From positions 4,280,501 through 4,344,500 of the forward strand of contig CP119314.1 in the NCBI GenBank assembly GCA_029202385.1: 64,000 nucleotides of DNA. Reading direction: 5' to 3'. The position numbers and the translations under genes are program-made. This DNA comes from Candidatus Sphingomonas phytovorans (GTDB lineage Bacteria > Pseudomonadota > Alphaproteobacteria > Sphingomonadales > Sphingomonadaceae). This document shows, in pieces, positions 1 to 8,324 of the stretch. Each line of letters begins with the position of its first letter. Positions within the stretch are counted from its first letter, which is position 1. The notes beneath the pieces are model-generated. The model was not told the origin of the DNA and searched no databases. It saw only the letters and a program-made list of their open reading frames with translations.

Positions 1-2
1 AC

Positions 3-671
3 CGGGCGCGCTGGTACATTACCCTGCCTGCGAAACCGCCGGCAGAAACCGTGGAAGTCGTGGATGCCTGCGTGGCCAATGGCCAGCTGGTCGCATTCAA
101 CTTTTATGGCGATCTCCAGGGTCTTGGGGACGATCTGAGCCACGCCGGCGGTTTCGATCCGGCGTATCGCTTCGTCGACCGGATGATCGATCGCCATCCT
201 CAGGCGATCTGCATGTCGCGCTATATAAATGAGGTCGTGACCAGCGGCAGGATGCTGGGCGAATCCTGGGGCTATGACGTGTGCGGCAGCGTGTCGGTTG
301 ATGCTCCGCAGAATGCTGGCCGCCTGCGCAACGGCAAGAGCTACAACCCTTTCTTCAACGCCTATGGCCCCGATCTTGGCGAACCGCGGCGGTGCTGCGT
401 CGGTGATTCGCGTGATTGCAGCACGTGCTTCGACGTCTGGGCACATCTCTCCTGGATCGGCATGGCGATGGAGAAGCACCTCGCCAGCCACGCGGATTTC
501 TTCTCCTGGCTGTCGACAATGACGGTGTTCTATGGGGCGTGCGGATTGATCCCGGCAGGAGAATTCAGCGAGATGCTGCCGCGGATCCATGCGCGGTCAA
601 AAGCCCATTCCGGCGATCGGGCGGGATCCGCCGGCCTGCAGCAACGCGAATATGCGAGCTTGGGGATTTGA
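3..671 (+). CDS. Radical SAM protein, C-terminal part (5' end outside window)
   Basis: The reading frame is open to the left edge, so only the last 222 residues are present. What is visible looks like the C-terminal half of a radical SAM TIM barrel followed by a Cys-rich auxiliary segment: CC, then DCSTC, then an aromatic helix (FDVWAHLSW). This is reminiscent of SPASM/twitch-type cluster-binding tails. The CxxxCxxC core that would prove the family lies outside the window. The stop codon overlaps the next start codon (TGATG), so it is translationally coupled to an exporter. By inference it modifies a peptide or lipid that the exporter handles. Other Cys-rich metalloenzymes are possible. Confidence 0.55.
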   Translation, partial: RARWYITLPAKPPAETVEVVDACVANGQLVAFNFYGDLQGLGDDLSHAGGFDPAYRFVDRMIDRHPQAICMSRYINEVVTSGRMLGESWGYDVCGSVSVDAPQNAGRLRNGKSYNPFFNAYGPDLGEPRRCCVGDSRDCSTCFDVWAHLSWIGMAMEKHLASHADFFSWLSTMTVFYGACGLIPAGEFSEMLPRIHARSKAHSGDRAGSAGLQQREYASLGI

Positions 672-1822
672 TGACACTCGCCTTGCGCATGATCACCTTC
701 GAGTGGCGGCGTTACTCTGCGGCGATACTTTCCATAGCGTTTTGCTGCGCCTTGATCATCTGTTTCACTGGTCTGTTCAGCGGCGTCTCGGAATCGTATT
801 CGCGGCTGACGAACTCGACCCCTGCCGATCTTGTCGTGCTGGACCGGAACGCGAAAAGCTGGTTCGATGCAGGCGACATACCCAAGCGCTTGCTGCCCGC
901 CATTCTGACGGCGTCCGGTGTGACGGAGGTGGCCGACCTTCCCGTGCACGGCGCCGATTGGAGCGCCGTCTCCGACGAGGGGATCGAGCAGGGCGGATCG
1001 CGGACCGGCGTTCTGGTCGCAGCGATCGATGTCGCGCCCGGCTCGCTGACGATGCCGAAATCGTTCAGCGAGCGGACGATCGCCGGGCTGCAAATGCCGC
1101 TGACCGTCGCCATCGACCGGACCAGTTTCCGCAAGCTCGATGCCAGGCTCGGCGGCAAGGCGGCGATCAACGGCCGGGTCGTGACCGTCGCCGGAATTGC
1201 GGACGGATTCCCCAACGCCAACGGCAGGGCGATCGTGTTCGCTTCGCGCCGTACAGCGGAGGAGATCGGGCTGCTCAATCCTGCGGACCTGCACGTCAAC
1301 GCGTTGCTGGTCAGAGTGGCTCAGGGCACGGACGTCAGGACCGTGGGTGAACGGATCGAGCGCCAGGTCGACGGGGCGGTGCGCGCGTGGGAAAAGGATG
1401 AACTGGCGCAGGCCAATCAGTCCGACCTGTTCTTGAACGGCGGCATTCTCGGCATCGTCCTGATATTCCTGGTAAGCTTCGGCGCGCTCGTCGGGTCCGT
1501 CATCGCCTGGCAGACGCTCAAGGGAGCGATCGCCGCGCGGCTCGCCGAGTTCGGAGCACTGCTGGCGCTCGGGGTGCCGATGAACGCTTTGCGGTTGATC
1601 GTGATCGAGCTCAGCCTCTGGTTGGTTGCGTTCGGATATCTTGCAGCGGTGGCGATTTTCCTGGCGGTGTCGCTGATCGCCAAGCGGATAGGTTTGCCGA
1701 TGGCCTATCCCGTCTGGCCGTTTTTCATCATCTTCGTGGTGTCGCTGGTCATCGCCGTCATTGCCGCCGTTATGTCGATCCAGCTGCTAAAACGATCGGA
1801 CCCTGCGGAATTGCTGAGATGA
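671..1822 (+). CDS. FtsX/MacB-type ABC transporter permease
   Basis: A 383-residue membrane protein. One membrane segment lies near residues 16-38, followed by a periplasmic domain of about 220 residues, then three C-terminal segments. This is the standard DevC/MacB/FtsX four-helix topology, ending in the typical cytoplasmic tail with SDPAELLR. The frame is open further upstream to 416, but the ATG at 671 overlaps the upstream stop codon and begins a normal N-terminus for the family (MTLALRMITFEWRR), so 671 is chosen. The ATPase gene overlaps its 3' end by four bases. It probably works with that ATPase and the lipoprotein adaptor as a DevBCA-like exporter. Substrate unknown. Confidence 0.88.
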   Translation: MTLALRMITFEWRRYSAAILSIAFCCALIICFTGLFSGVSESYSRLTNSTPADLVVLDRNAKSWFDAGDIPKRLLPAILTASGVTEVADLPVHGADWSAVSDEGIEQGGSRTGVLVAAIDVAPGSLTMPKSFSERTIAGLQMPLTVAIDRTSFRKLDARLGGKAAINGRVVTVAGIADGFPNANGRAIVFASRRTAEEIGLLNPADLHVNALLVRVAQGTDVRTVGERIERQVDGAVRAWEKDELAQANQSDLFLNGGILGIVLIFLVSFGALVGSVIAWQTLKGAIAARLAEFGALLALGVPMNALRLIVIELSLWLVAFGYLAAVAIFLAVSLIAKRIGLPMAYPVWPFFIIFVVSLVIAVIAAVMSIQLLKRSDPAELLR

Positions 1823-2529
1823 CCGCCAATTCCGATCGGCAGCCTGCCATCCGGGCAACCGGCCTGCAGAAGTCCTACACGACGGGCGGAGAGCGTACCG
1901 TCGTGCTTTCCGGGGTCGACTTCGAGGCCATGGCCGGAGAGATGACGATGGTGATTGGCCCCTCCGGGTCGGGCAAATCGACGCTGTTGGCGGCGGTGTC
2001 CGGGCTGCTGAGGCCGGATAGCGGTGAAGTGAATGCGCTTGGCGAAGACCTCTGGCGCATGCCGCCTAGCCGCATCGATGCCTTTCGCCTTCGACATTGC
2101 GGTTTCGTCTTTCAGGGCTTCAATTTGTTCCCCGCCTTGAATGCCGTCGAACAGGTCGCACTCGTCGTACGGTATCTCGGCTTCAGCCGGACAGAGGCAC
2201 GCGAGCGCGCGCGCGCGGCGCTGGACGAAGTCGGCCTGAGCGGCAAGCTCGCCCTCCGTCCGGCGGAGATGTCCGGCGGCGAGAAGCAGCGGGTGGCGAT
2301 CGCGCGCGCATTGGTGAAGGAGCCGAGCCTGGTCTTCGCAGACGAACCGAGTTCGGCCCTGGACTCGGAAAATGCCGCCCGGATCATCGAATTGCTGCGC
2401 GTTGCATCGCGCAACCGCAACGCCGCCGTAATAGTCGTCACCCATGATACCAAGCTTCAGCAAAGCGCCGACCGGATCGTGGAAATGGCCGACGGCCGAG
2501 TCGTTCAAACCAAGCGCTTTCCCGCCTGA
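1819..2529 (+). CDS. ABC transporter ATP-binding protein (LolD/MacB/DevA type)
   Basis: A 236-residue ATPase with every expected motif: Walker A GPSGSGKST at about 47-55, Q-loop at Gln99, signature MSGGEKQR at 151-158, Walker B LVFADEP at 171-177 and switch His209 in VVTHD. Length and motif layout match the family that energises FtsX-like permeases by mechanotransmission. The start overlaps the permease stop codon (ATGA). It is the middle cistron of the radical SAM, permease, ATPase, adaptor set. Confidence 0.93.
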   Translation: MTANSDRQPAIRATGLQKSYTTGGERTVVLSGVDFEAMAGEMTMVIGPSGSGKSTLLAAVSGLLRPDSGEVNALGEDLWRMPPSRIDAFRLRHCGFVFQGFNLFPALNAVEQVALVVRYLGFSRTEARERARAALDEVGLSGKLALRPAEMSGGEKQRVAIARALVKEPSLVFADEPSSALDSENAARIIELLRVASRNRNAAVIVVTHDTKLQQSADRIVEMADGRVVQTKRFPA

Positions 2530-2544
2530 AGCCACTGTCGGAGA

Positions 2545-3429
2545 ATGAGAGCTTTCGCGATCCTCCCGGCACTCTGCATTCTCGGCGCCTGCTCGAACGA
2601 GGTGCCTGGTGAAGAGACTTTCGTGCCGGCCAAGACCATGGGCCGGTCGGCCGCCGTGGCCAATGGCCGCGTCGATGTCGAAGGTGGATTGATCGCGGCG
2701 GCCGCCAAGACGCCGGGAACCGTCTCCGCCATCTATGTCCAGGAGGGCGAAAGGGTAACCAAAGGCCAGCCCCTGGCGCAGCTCGAATTCGACGGACAGG
2801 CGATCGCCGTCACCGAAAGCGAGGCCGACATCGCGCTTGCCAGGACGAAGCTCGACCAGGCGAGGCTGGAAGCGACGGCCAAGGCTCGCGAATATTCCAG
2901 ACTGGACAGCCTGCGGGGCAAGCGCGCCGTGGCCGGCGTCACCGCCGACCTGGCAAGGGATGACGCAAATCTGGCCCGGCTGCGCGTGCGCGAATCGGAA
3001 GCCGCGCTGGCCAAGGCGCGCGCGGCTATGCGCAGAGCGGTTTTCGAGCGCGATCAGAGGCTGGTCAGATCCCCGGCCGACGGAACCGTTGCACAGAGCT
3101 TCGCATCGGTAGGTACGGGGGTCTCGACCCTCAACGTATCGGTCCTCTTCACGATCGTCCCGAACACGCCGCGCATCGTGCGCGCCGAAGTCACCGAAAC
3201 GGCCTTGCGATCCATCCGCGCCGGGCAGGCAGTCAAAATCTCGCCGGAGAACGAGCGGTCGGCCAGCATCTCCGGCACGGTAAAGCGGATCGCGCCGATA
3301 TTCGGAGCGCGTCGCCTGCAATCGGATCAGGCCAGCCAGCTCACCGATGAACGTGTGGTCGAGGTGATCGTCCAGACCAGGAGCACGGATCTGCTGATCG
3401 GCCAGCGCGTGCTCGTGCGGTTCGAATGA
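2545..3429 (+). CDS. HlyD/DevB-family periplasmic adaptor lipoprotein
   Basis: A 294-residue adaptor. The N-terminus carries a lipoprotein signal with lipobox LGAC at residues 13-16, so it should be lipid-anchored in the periplasm. It then has a biotinyl-lipoyl-like half motif (VSAIYVQEGERVTKGQPL), an alpha-helical hairpin of about 90 residues rich in Ala, Arg and Glu, the second lipoyl half (RSPADGTVAQ) and a beta-barrel region. It lies 15 bases after the ATPase and completes a tripartite exporter with the upstream permease. An outer-membrane TolC partner is not encoded next to it. GGAG sits unusually close to the ATG. Confidence 0.85.
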   Translation: MRAFAILPALCILGACSNEVPGEETFVPAKTMGRSAAVANGRVDVEGGLIAAAAKTPGTVSAIYVQEGERVTKGQPLAQLEFDGQAIAVTESEADIALARTKLDQARLEATAKAREYSRLDSLRGKRAVAGVTADLARDDANLARLRVRESEAALAKARAAMRRAVFERDQRLVRSPADGTVAQSFASVGTGVSTLNVSVLFTIVPNTPRIVRAEVTETALRSIRAGQAVKISPENERSASISGTVKRIAPIFGARRLQSDQASQLTDERVVEVIVQTRSTDLLIGQRVLVRFE

Positions 3430-3540
3430 TCCGCAGGCACGGCCGAGGCGCCAGTGGGAGACACGGATCGGTAAAGGACGGTGAGCAGAGAGTTCGCGTA
3501 TCGCCGGCCAGGGTCGGTCCAGTCTAACGAGGTCGTCTTA

Positions 3541-3569
3541 TTGCATCAGGCTGCTGTTGCAGGTATAGT
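3541..3569 (+). promoter_or_regulatory. Putative sigma-70 promoter
   Basis: TTGCAT at 3541-3546 and TATAGT at 3564-3569 are separated by exactly 17 bases. It sits in the 265-base gap after the exporter and about 125 bases before the start of the 119-residue unknown gene, so that gene may be transcribed separately from the exporter. This rests on sequence pattern only. Confidence 0.35.
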
Positions 3570-3694
3570 GATAGAGTTCTGGAGAGAATAGGCTAATCTC
3601 CCAAAATTGAGCGTCTGTTCTTGGCCGACGTGTGGTGTGGCCGCACTGAACCTGCGGCATCCTTAGTGTGATTCCGATAACAGAGGAGAGGCAA

Positions 3695-4054
3695 ATGACT
3701 GGTTCCTCGAAAGCAGGAAAAACCGGCACCGTGGAGGTGTCCGGTTTTGGCGATTTGAACATCCTGGATTTCATCGATGCGAAGATGCCGGCAAAAGGCT
3801 GGCCTGCAAAGATCAGCATTGGCGGGGCGAGCAAGAATGGTCGCCTGGCTGGCAAACTCCATTATGTCGATATCGATGGCACCGACGCCGATGCAGTGAA
3901 CGCGTGCCTGGAGCGCAACGCCGAACTGCCGCTGACCGAGATCGATTGTGAGATCGACATAATGAGGCTTTTCTCCGAGGTGGAACGATTGGACCTGGTG
4001 TTGCCGAACACTGCGCGCCTCGCTCAAGATCATAGGATAGCCGTTCGTGGGTAA
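3695..4054 (+). CDS. Hypothetical protein, 119 residues
   Basis: I do not recognise this protein. The ATG at 3695 is preceded at good distance by a strong purine-rich site (AGAGGAGAG, 3682-3690); a GTG at 3668 in the same frame lacks one. The protein has no signal peptide or membrane segment, contains two Cys, is moderately acidic in its second half, and mixes beta-like (TVEVSGFG, PAKISIGG, GKLHYVDIDG) and helical stretches. It sits between the radical SAM/exporter set and the dioxygenase gene. It could be a substrate, a carrier-like partner or a small binding protein of that locus, but nothing in the sequence decides this. Confidence 0.6.
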   Translation: MTGSSKAGKTGTVEVSGFGDLNILDFIDAKMPAKGWPAKISIGGASKNGRLAGKLHYVDIDGTDADAVNACLERNAELPLTEIDCEIDIMRLFSEVERLDLVLPNTARLAQDHRIAVRG

Positions 4055-4082
4055 TTCGCGCTCCATTCGTGGGTGATCCGCG
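4043..4082. repeat. Short imperfect direct repeat across a stop codon
   Basis: Two 18-base copies, GTTCGTGGGTAATTCGCG (4043-4060) and ATTCGTGGGTGATCCGCG (4065-4082), match at 15 of 18 positions with a 22-base period. The first copy contains the TAA stop of the 119-residue gene. It may be a small tandem duplication. Confidence 0.5.
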
Positions 4083-4199
4083 GCGCGCCATAGGCACGCC
4101 ATGTAATGAGCATTGTCCTGGAGAGCGGCGAAGCGGGTTTGCGGCCGTCGCTCTTCTGCGGCAATCGACTTCGCATACGGCGATCGTATTGAGGTGACC

Positions 4200-5129
4200 A
4201 TGCTACCCAGGTCATGGCGTAAGCATAAGGCCAAGCTGGCCATCCGGATGAACACGATCATCCGGCGAATCTTCCGGATCGGTCCGATGTTCGTGCTGGC
4301 CCGCTTCCGAACCTATCGTATCGCCTACAGCCGCGTGCAGCGCCTCCGCCAATCTGCCGGTCTGTTCGGTCGGGAATGGGACCGCGAGCGCGAAACGTCG
4401 TTCCGGCCACGGCATGATAGCATCTTCCACGGCTTCGATGCAGATCGCAGCGTCGAAGAGCTTCGAAAAGAAGGCGTTTCGCTGGGCCTCGATCTTCCCG
4501 CGGATCTGGTCGCGGAGATCCATAGTCTGGCAGGTCGGCTCCCGTTGCAGAACTCGGTTCGGTCGAGACCGTTCCTCAAATCCGAGGTGGCGGAGGGCGG
4601 GCGTCTGGCAGACGGTGAGATGGTGACCCTCGGCACGGCTTACAAACGAAGAAAGCGCCAGCTTCTCAAGCATGAGTGCGTCTCCCGGATTGTCAACGAT
4701 CCCCTGATCCTTGAGATCGTCAGCCGGTATCTGGGATATTCGCCCAAACGACTAAGCGACCTGGAGCTGTATTGGAGCTTCGCGACGAAGCTCAGCCCGG
4801 AAGAGCAGATGAGGCAGGGAAATGCGATCGACTATCACTTCGATCTTCACGGCCACAACTTCATAATGGTCGCTTTCTACATCACCGACACCGATCGAAC
4901 GTCAGGAGCACACGTGATGTTCAAGCACTCGCATAAGAAAAAAACCTGGCCCATGCTGTTCAGCTATTCGCAACCGGTGGAAGTGCTGCAGCGATATTAT
5001 GGAAGCGAGAACGAGACGATGATAGAGGGCAAGGCGGGAAGCGGGTTCTTGATGGACAACTCCACCTATCATCGCGCGACGACCCCGGAGTCGGCTGACC
5101 GGCTGCTCCTCCGTCTTGTCTATACCTGA
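4200..5129 (+). CDS. Phytanoyl-CoA dioxygenase (PhyH)-like Fe(II)/2-oxoglutarate oxygenase
   Basis: A 309-residue protein (start at ATG 4200, GAGGTGA just upstream; a TTG at 4113 and an ATG at 4248 are alternatives). It carries the jelly-roll iron site: H213-F-D215 within DYHFDLHGHNF, the distal His291 in NSTYHRATTP, and Arg301/305 as the likely 2-oxoglutarate contact. The N-terminal 60 residues are strongly basic. PhyH-like enzymes hydroxylate lipids or small-molecule and peptide intermediates in biosynthetic loci. Its position downstream of a radical SAM gene and an exporter suggests a tailoring role there, but it could act independently. Confidence 0.75.
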   Translation: MLPRSWRKHKAKLAIRMNTIIRRIFRIGPMFVLARFRTYRIAYSRVQRLRQSAGLFGREWDRERETSFRPRHDSIFHGFDADRSVEELRKEGVSLGLDLPADLVAEIHSLAGRLPLQNSVRSRPFLKSEVAEGGRLADGEMVTLGTAYKRRKRQLLKHECVSRIVNDPLILEIVSRYLGYSPKRLSDLELYWSFATKLSPEEQMRQGNAIDYHFDLHGHNFIMVAFYITDTDRTSGAHVMFKHSHKKKTWPMLFSYSQPVEVLQRYYGSENETMIEGKAGSGFLMDNSTYHRATTPESADRLLLRLVYT

Positions 5130-5186
5130 GGAAAAACCCGCGATGAAAGGCAGCTGGCACCTGTCGTAGGTCGCGGAACTGCGGAG

Positions 5187-6509
5187 CTATCGATTGGTCG
5201 CAGGGACCTTTGTCGGCGGCTCCGCGTCGTCGACCAGCTGGCCCAACTGGCCAGCTGCGCGCGCTTGCCGTCCATAGACCAGCTCGAACAGTGGCGAGGC
5301 CATGAAGGTGGTCACGACCGCCATCAGCGCCAGGATCGAAAACAGTTCGACCCCGATCAGTCCTTGCTGAAGGCCGATATTGATGATGATAAGCTCCATC
5401 AGTCCGCGTGCGTTCATCAGCGCGCCGATGCCGAGCGCGGTGCGATTGTCCTGACCGGTAAGCCGCGCCGCCGCCCAACAGGCGCCGAACTTCGCCGAGA
5501 TCGACGCCCCAAGTATTGCCACGGCGATCACGAACAGCGCGGGATCGCTCATCACATCGAGTTTGGTGTTGAGCCCGGAATAGGTGAAAAAAACCGGCAC
5601 GAGCAGGACGGTGGTGACCGGCTCCAGCTTGGCACGGATTTCCCGGACGAAACGGCCGCGCGGCATGGCCGTGCCCAGTAGAAACCCGCCGAACACGGCA
5701 TGCATTCCCGCCGAATCCATCGCGAAGGCGGACAGCAGAAACAGCATCAGCACCGCGCCGAGCAACCCGTTGTCGACCCCGCCCCGCGCCTCGACTGCCG
5801 GTGCGAAACGGGCGAACAGCCGCGGCCCGGCAAGAACCATGAACGCCGCAAAGGCCAGTGCGCCGCCGATCGCCTTGATCGCGACGCCCGCGCCCGCGCC
5901 GAGCGTCGCGAGCACGACCGCCAGCACGGCCCAGGCGCAGGCGTCGTCGATAGCTCCCGCCGATAACGACAGCGTGCCGAGCGGGGATCGCGAGATGCCA
6001 CGTTCGTGAATGATGCGTGCCAGCATCGGAAAAGCCGTGATTGCCATACAGGCGCCCAGGAACAACGTCGCCTCGGCCCGCGATATGCGGGGCGCGAACA
6101 GCCCTTCGCTCAGGAGCCATGGCGCCAGTCCCATTGCCATCACGAAAGGCGCGGTAACCCCCGACAAAGAAATCGCGCCGGCACTGCCAAGGTTGCTGCG
6201 GAAATGGTCGCGGTCGAACCCGAGTCCGACGAGGAACATATAGAGACCGATTCCCAGCTGGGCGATGACGAAGAGGATCGGCTTCGACTGAGCGGGGAAA
6301 AGCAGCGCGCTGAGATCCGGCAGCACCAATCCTAGGAGCGAGGGCCCAAGCAGAACGCCGGCGATCATCTCGCCGACAACCTGTGGCTGACCGAGGAAGC
6401 GCTGACAGAACCAGCCCACCACGCGCGCTACCGCAACAATCACGAACAGCTGAATGAAGAAGGTGATGCTCAGTTCTGCAGGCGTCAAAGATCTTTTCCT
6501 TCCTAGCAT
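5187..6509 (-). CDS. CPA2-family monovalent cation:proton antiporter (Kef-type membrane domain)
   Basis: A 440-residue polytopic inner-membrane protein with about 12 hydrophobic segments. Family signatures are GQPQVVGEMIAGVLLGPS near the N-terminus, FLVGLGFD, the ion-site region ITAFPMLARI followed by GAIDDACAW, and the C-terminal ALMNARGLMELIIINIG. There is no C-terminal TrkA-N/RCK domain, so it is the short CPA2 form. The frame runs open to 6842, but ATG 6509 begins the conserved part (MLGRKRSLTPAEL), and the upstream 111 codons look non-coding. It exchanges Na+ or K+ for H+. It is downstream of the efflux genes but 360 bases away, so probably a separate unit. Confidence 0.88.
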   Translation of the reverse strand: MLGRKRSLTPAELSITFFIQLFVIVAVARVVGWFCQRFLGQPQVVGEMIAGVLLGPSLLGLVLPDLSALLFPAQSKPILFVIAQLGIGLYMFLVGLGFDRDHFRSNLGSAGAISLSGVTAPFVMAMGLAPWLLSEGLFAPRISRAEATLFLGACMAITAFPMLARIIHERGISRSPLGTLSLSAGAIDDACAWAVLAVVLATLGAGAGVAIKAIGGALAFAAFMVLAGPRLFARFAPAVEARGGVDNGLLGAVLMLFLLSAFAMDSAGMHAVFGGFLLGTAMPRGRFVREIRAKLEPVTTVLLVPVFFTYSGLNTKLDVMSDPALFVIAVAILGASISAKFGACWAAARLTGQDNRTALGIGALMNARGLMELIIINIGLQQGLIGVELFSILALMAVVTTFMASPLFELVYGRQARAAGQLGQLVDDAEPPTKVPATNR

Positions 6510-6869
6510 ATCTTCATTAGCAGTTTGACGCCGACCGGCAAGATTAACCCGGCGGAGATTTCCTTTCCGTTGTTTTGCATTCGCGGACCTATCCCGACAA
6601 GCCGACGCAGAAGTCAGCATCGCCACATAGACCTCAAAGCCCAACAGCGTCCTTGCCGGAATCAGGAGCCCGTCAACGCGGAGCACCGTTCCGAGGGACG
6701 GTCCGGGTGAGTGGCCGACATGGCGGCCGCCCCGAGGCGAGTTTCCATACCTGATCCGACGATTTAGGGGTTCGCTTCTGATATTGAGCGAACCTCGAGG
6801 GCGTGCGGGCGAGGTGGCGGATCCGATGGTGGTCATCCACATCGGATCGATTTTCGCTACCTGCCGGAT
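6510..6869. other. Non-coding gap between antiporter and outer-membrane factor genes
   Basis: 360 bases with no convincing gene on either strand. Short open frames here are extensions of the antiporter frame or lack ribosome sites. Weak dyads are present (for example CCGTTCCGAGGGACGG near 6684) but no clear terminator with a T-run. It probably holds the antiporter promoter. Confidence 0.5.
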
Positions 6870-8324
6870 CTACCGCGAGCGACTTGTCGTGTTGGGTTGC
6901 GCGGGGGCGGGCGCGGCTTCGTCCCACCCGCCGCCAACCGCCCTCACGAGCTGCACGCTCGCCTGCAACCGGCGCGTCGAGAGGTCGATCGCCGCGCGGC
7001 GAACCCGCAGCGCGGTTGCCTGTGCCGTCACGACATCGAGATAGGTCACAGCCCCCTTCACATAGCGGTTGAGCGACAGGGTTTCGACCTGGGTCGCCTT
7101 TGCCGAAGCACGTTGCTCGGCCGCGTTCTCCTCACCGAGCAGATGCAGTTGCGACAGGCTGTCCTCGACGTCCTGAAATGCCTTCAGGGCACTCGCGCGA
7201 TACCGTGCCGTTGCCAGGGTCCAGTTCGCCTGTGCAACTGCCACCTGCGCTCGCCTTCGACCGCCGTCGAAGAGGCTGGCGACCATAGTTGGGCCGACTG
7301 ACCAGAACAGGTTCGGCGCGCTGATGAGGCCGGAAAGAGCGGTGCTCTGAAATCCACCCTGGCCACCGAGCGAGATCGACGGGAAAAAAGCCGCGCGCGC
7401 AACGCCGATCTCGGCATTGGCGGCGATCATCCGCCGTTCCGCCGCCGCCACATCCGGACGACGCTGCAGCAGCGTCGAAGGAACGCCGATCGGCGTGACG
7501 GGCATCGTCAGGCTGTCCGGTGCCGGCTCAATCGCGAAGCCCGACGCGGGCGCGCCGACCAGGCTTGCGATGGCGTGTTCGGTCAACGCCCGTTGCGCGC
7601 GGACGTCGGCAAGCTGGGCCTCGGCCTCGGCCAACTGCGATCCCGACCGACCGGTATCGACCCCGGATGCGATGCCGCCCCGGAAGCGCCGCTGCGTCAG
7701 GGCGTCCGCCTGGCCATAATCTTCGACCGTGCTCGCCAGCAGGGCGATCTGCTGATCCTGGCCGCGAAGCGCGATATAGGCGCTGGCAAGCTCGCCGCCG
7801 AGATTGAGCCGAATGGCCGCGACATCGTCAGCGCTGGCTGCGGCTTCCGCCTTGCCGGCGGCGACGCTGTTGCGGACGCGGCCCCACAGGTCGAGTTCGT
7901 AGCCGACACTGCCGCTGATCGTGTCGGCGGAGTAGAAGTCTGGCTGGGTGGCGCTACGCAGCGGTCGGTCGTTCGACTGACGATCGCGATCGAACTCGCT
8001 CCCGAGACCGATCGTCGGCAACAGGCTCGACCTTGCCTGGGCGAGATAGGCCCGCGCTGCGTCATAACGGCCAAGGGCGCCCGCAAGGGTCGGATTGCCC
8101 GCCACCAGTTGCTGTTCGAGCCGGTCGAGTGCCGGGTCACCAAAGGATGTCCACCACGCGTCCTGTGGACGCCCGCTTGCCGGATCGGCGGGCAGCCACG
8201 CGCCCGCCTCCTTGAACGCCGGTGGTGCCGCGATGGCAGGGGGCCGGTAAGCTGGTGCCATCGAACATCCGGCCAGACCGCCCAGTACGGCCAGGGCAAT
8301 TGCAGACCATGCGCGCTCAGGCAT
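6870..8324 (-). CDS. NodT/OprM-family RND outer-membrane factor lipoprotein
   Basis: 484 residues, starting at the ATG at 8324. The lipobox LAGC places the modified Cys at residue 20, followed by SMAPAYRPP, typical of NodT-type channel lipoproteins. Two long internally repeated halves rich in Ala, Gln, Arg and Leu form the TolC-like barrel and helical tunnel; the Y/W/G-rich segment SVGYELDLWGRVRN is the family hallmark. The frame extends upstream to 8447 but only inside the adaptor gene. Start and adaptor stop overlap by eight bases. It is the last gene of the efflux set and would export to the outside the compounds captured by the RND pump. Confidence 0.92.
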   Translation of the reverse strand: MPERAWSAIALAVLGGLAGCSMAPAYRPPAIAAPPAFKEAGAWLPADPASGRPQDAWWTSFGDPALDRLEQQLVAGNPTLAGALGRYDAARAYLAQARSSLLPTIGLGSEFDRDRQSNDRPLRSATQPDFYSADTISGSVGYELDLWGRVRNSVAAGKAEAAASADDVAAIRLNLGGELASAYIALRGQDQQIALLASTVEDYGQADALTQRRFRGGIASGVDTGRSGSQLAEAEAQLADVRAQRALTEHAIASLVGAPASGFAIEPAPDSLTMPVTPIGVPSTLLQRRPDVAAAERRMIAANAEIGVARAAFFPSISLGGQGGFQSTALSGLISAPNLFWSVGPTMVASLFDGGRRRAQVAVAQANWTLATARYRASALKAFQDVEDSLSQLHLLGEENAAEQRASAKATQVETLSLNRYVKGAVTYLDVVTAQATALRVRRAAIDLSTRRLQASVQLVRAVGGGWDEAAPAPAQPNTTSRSR

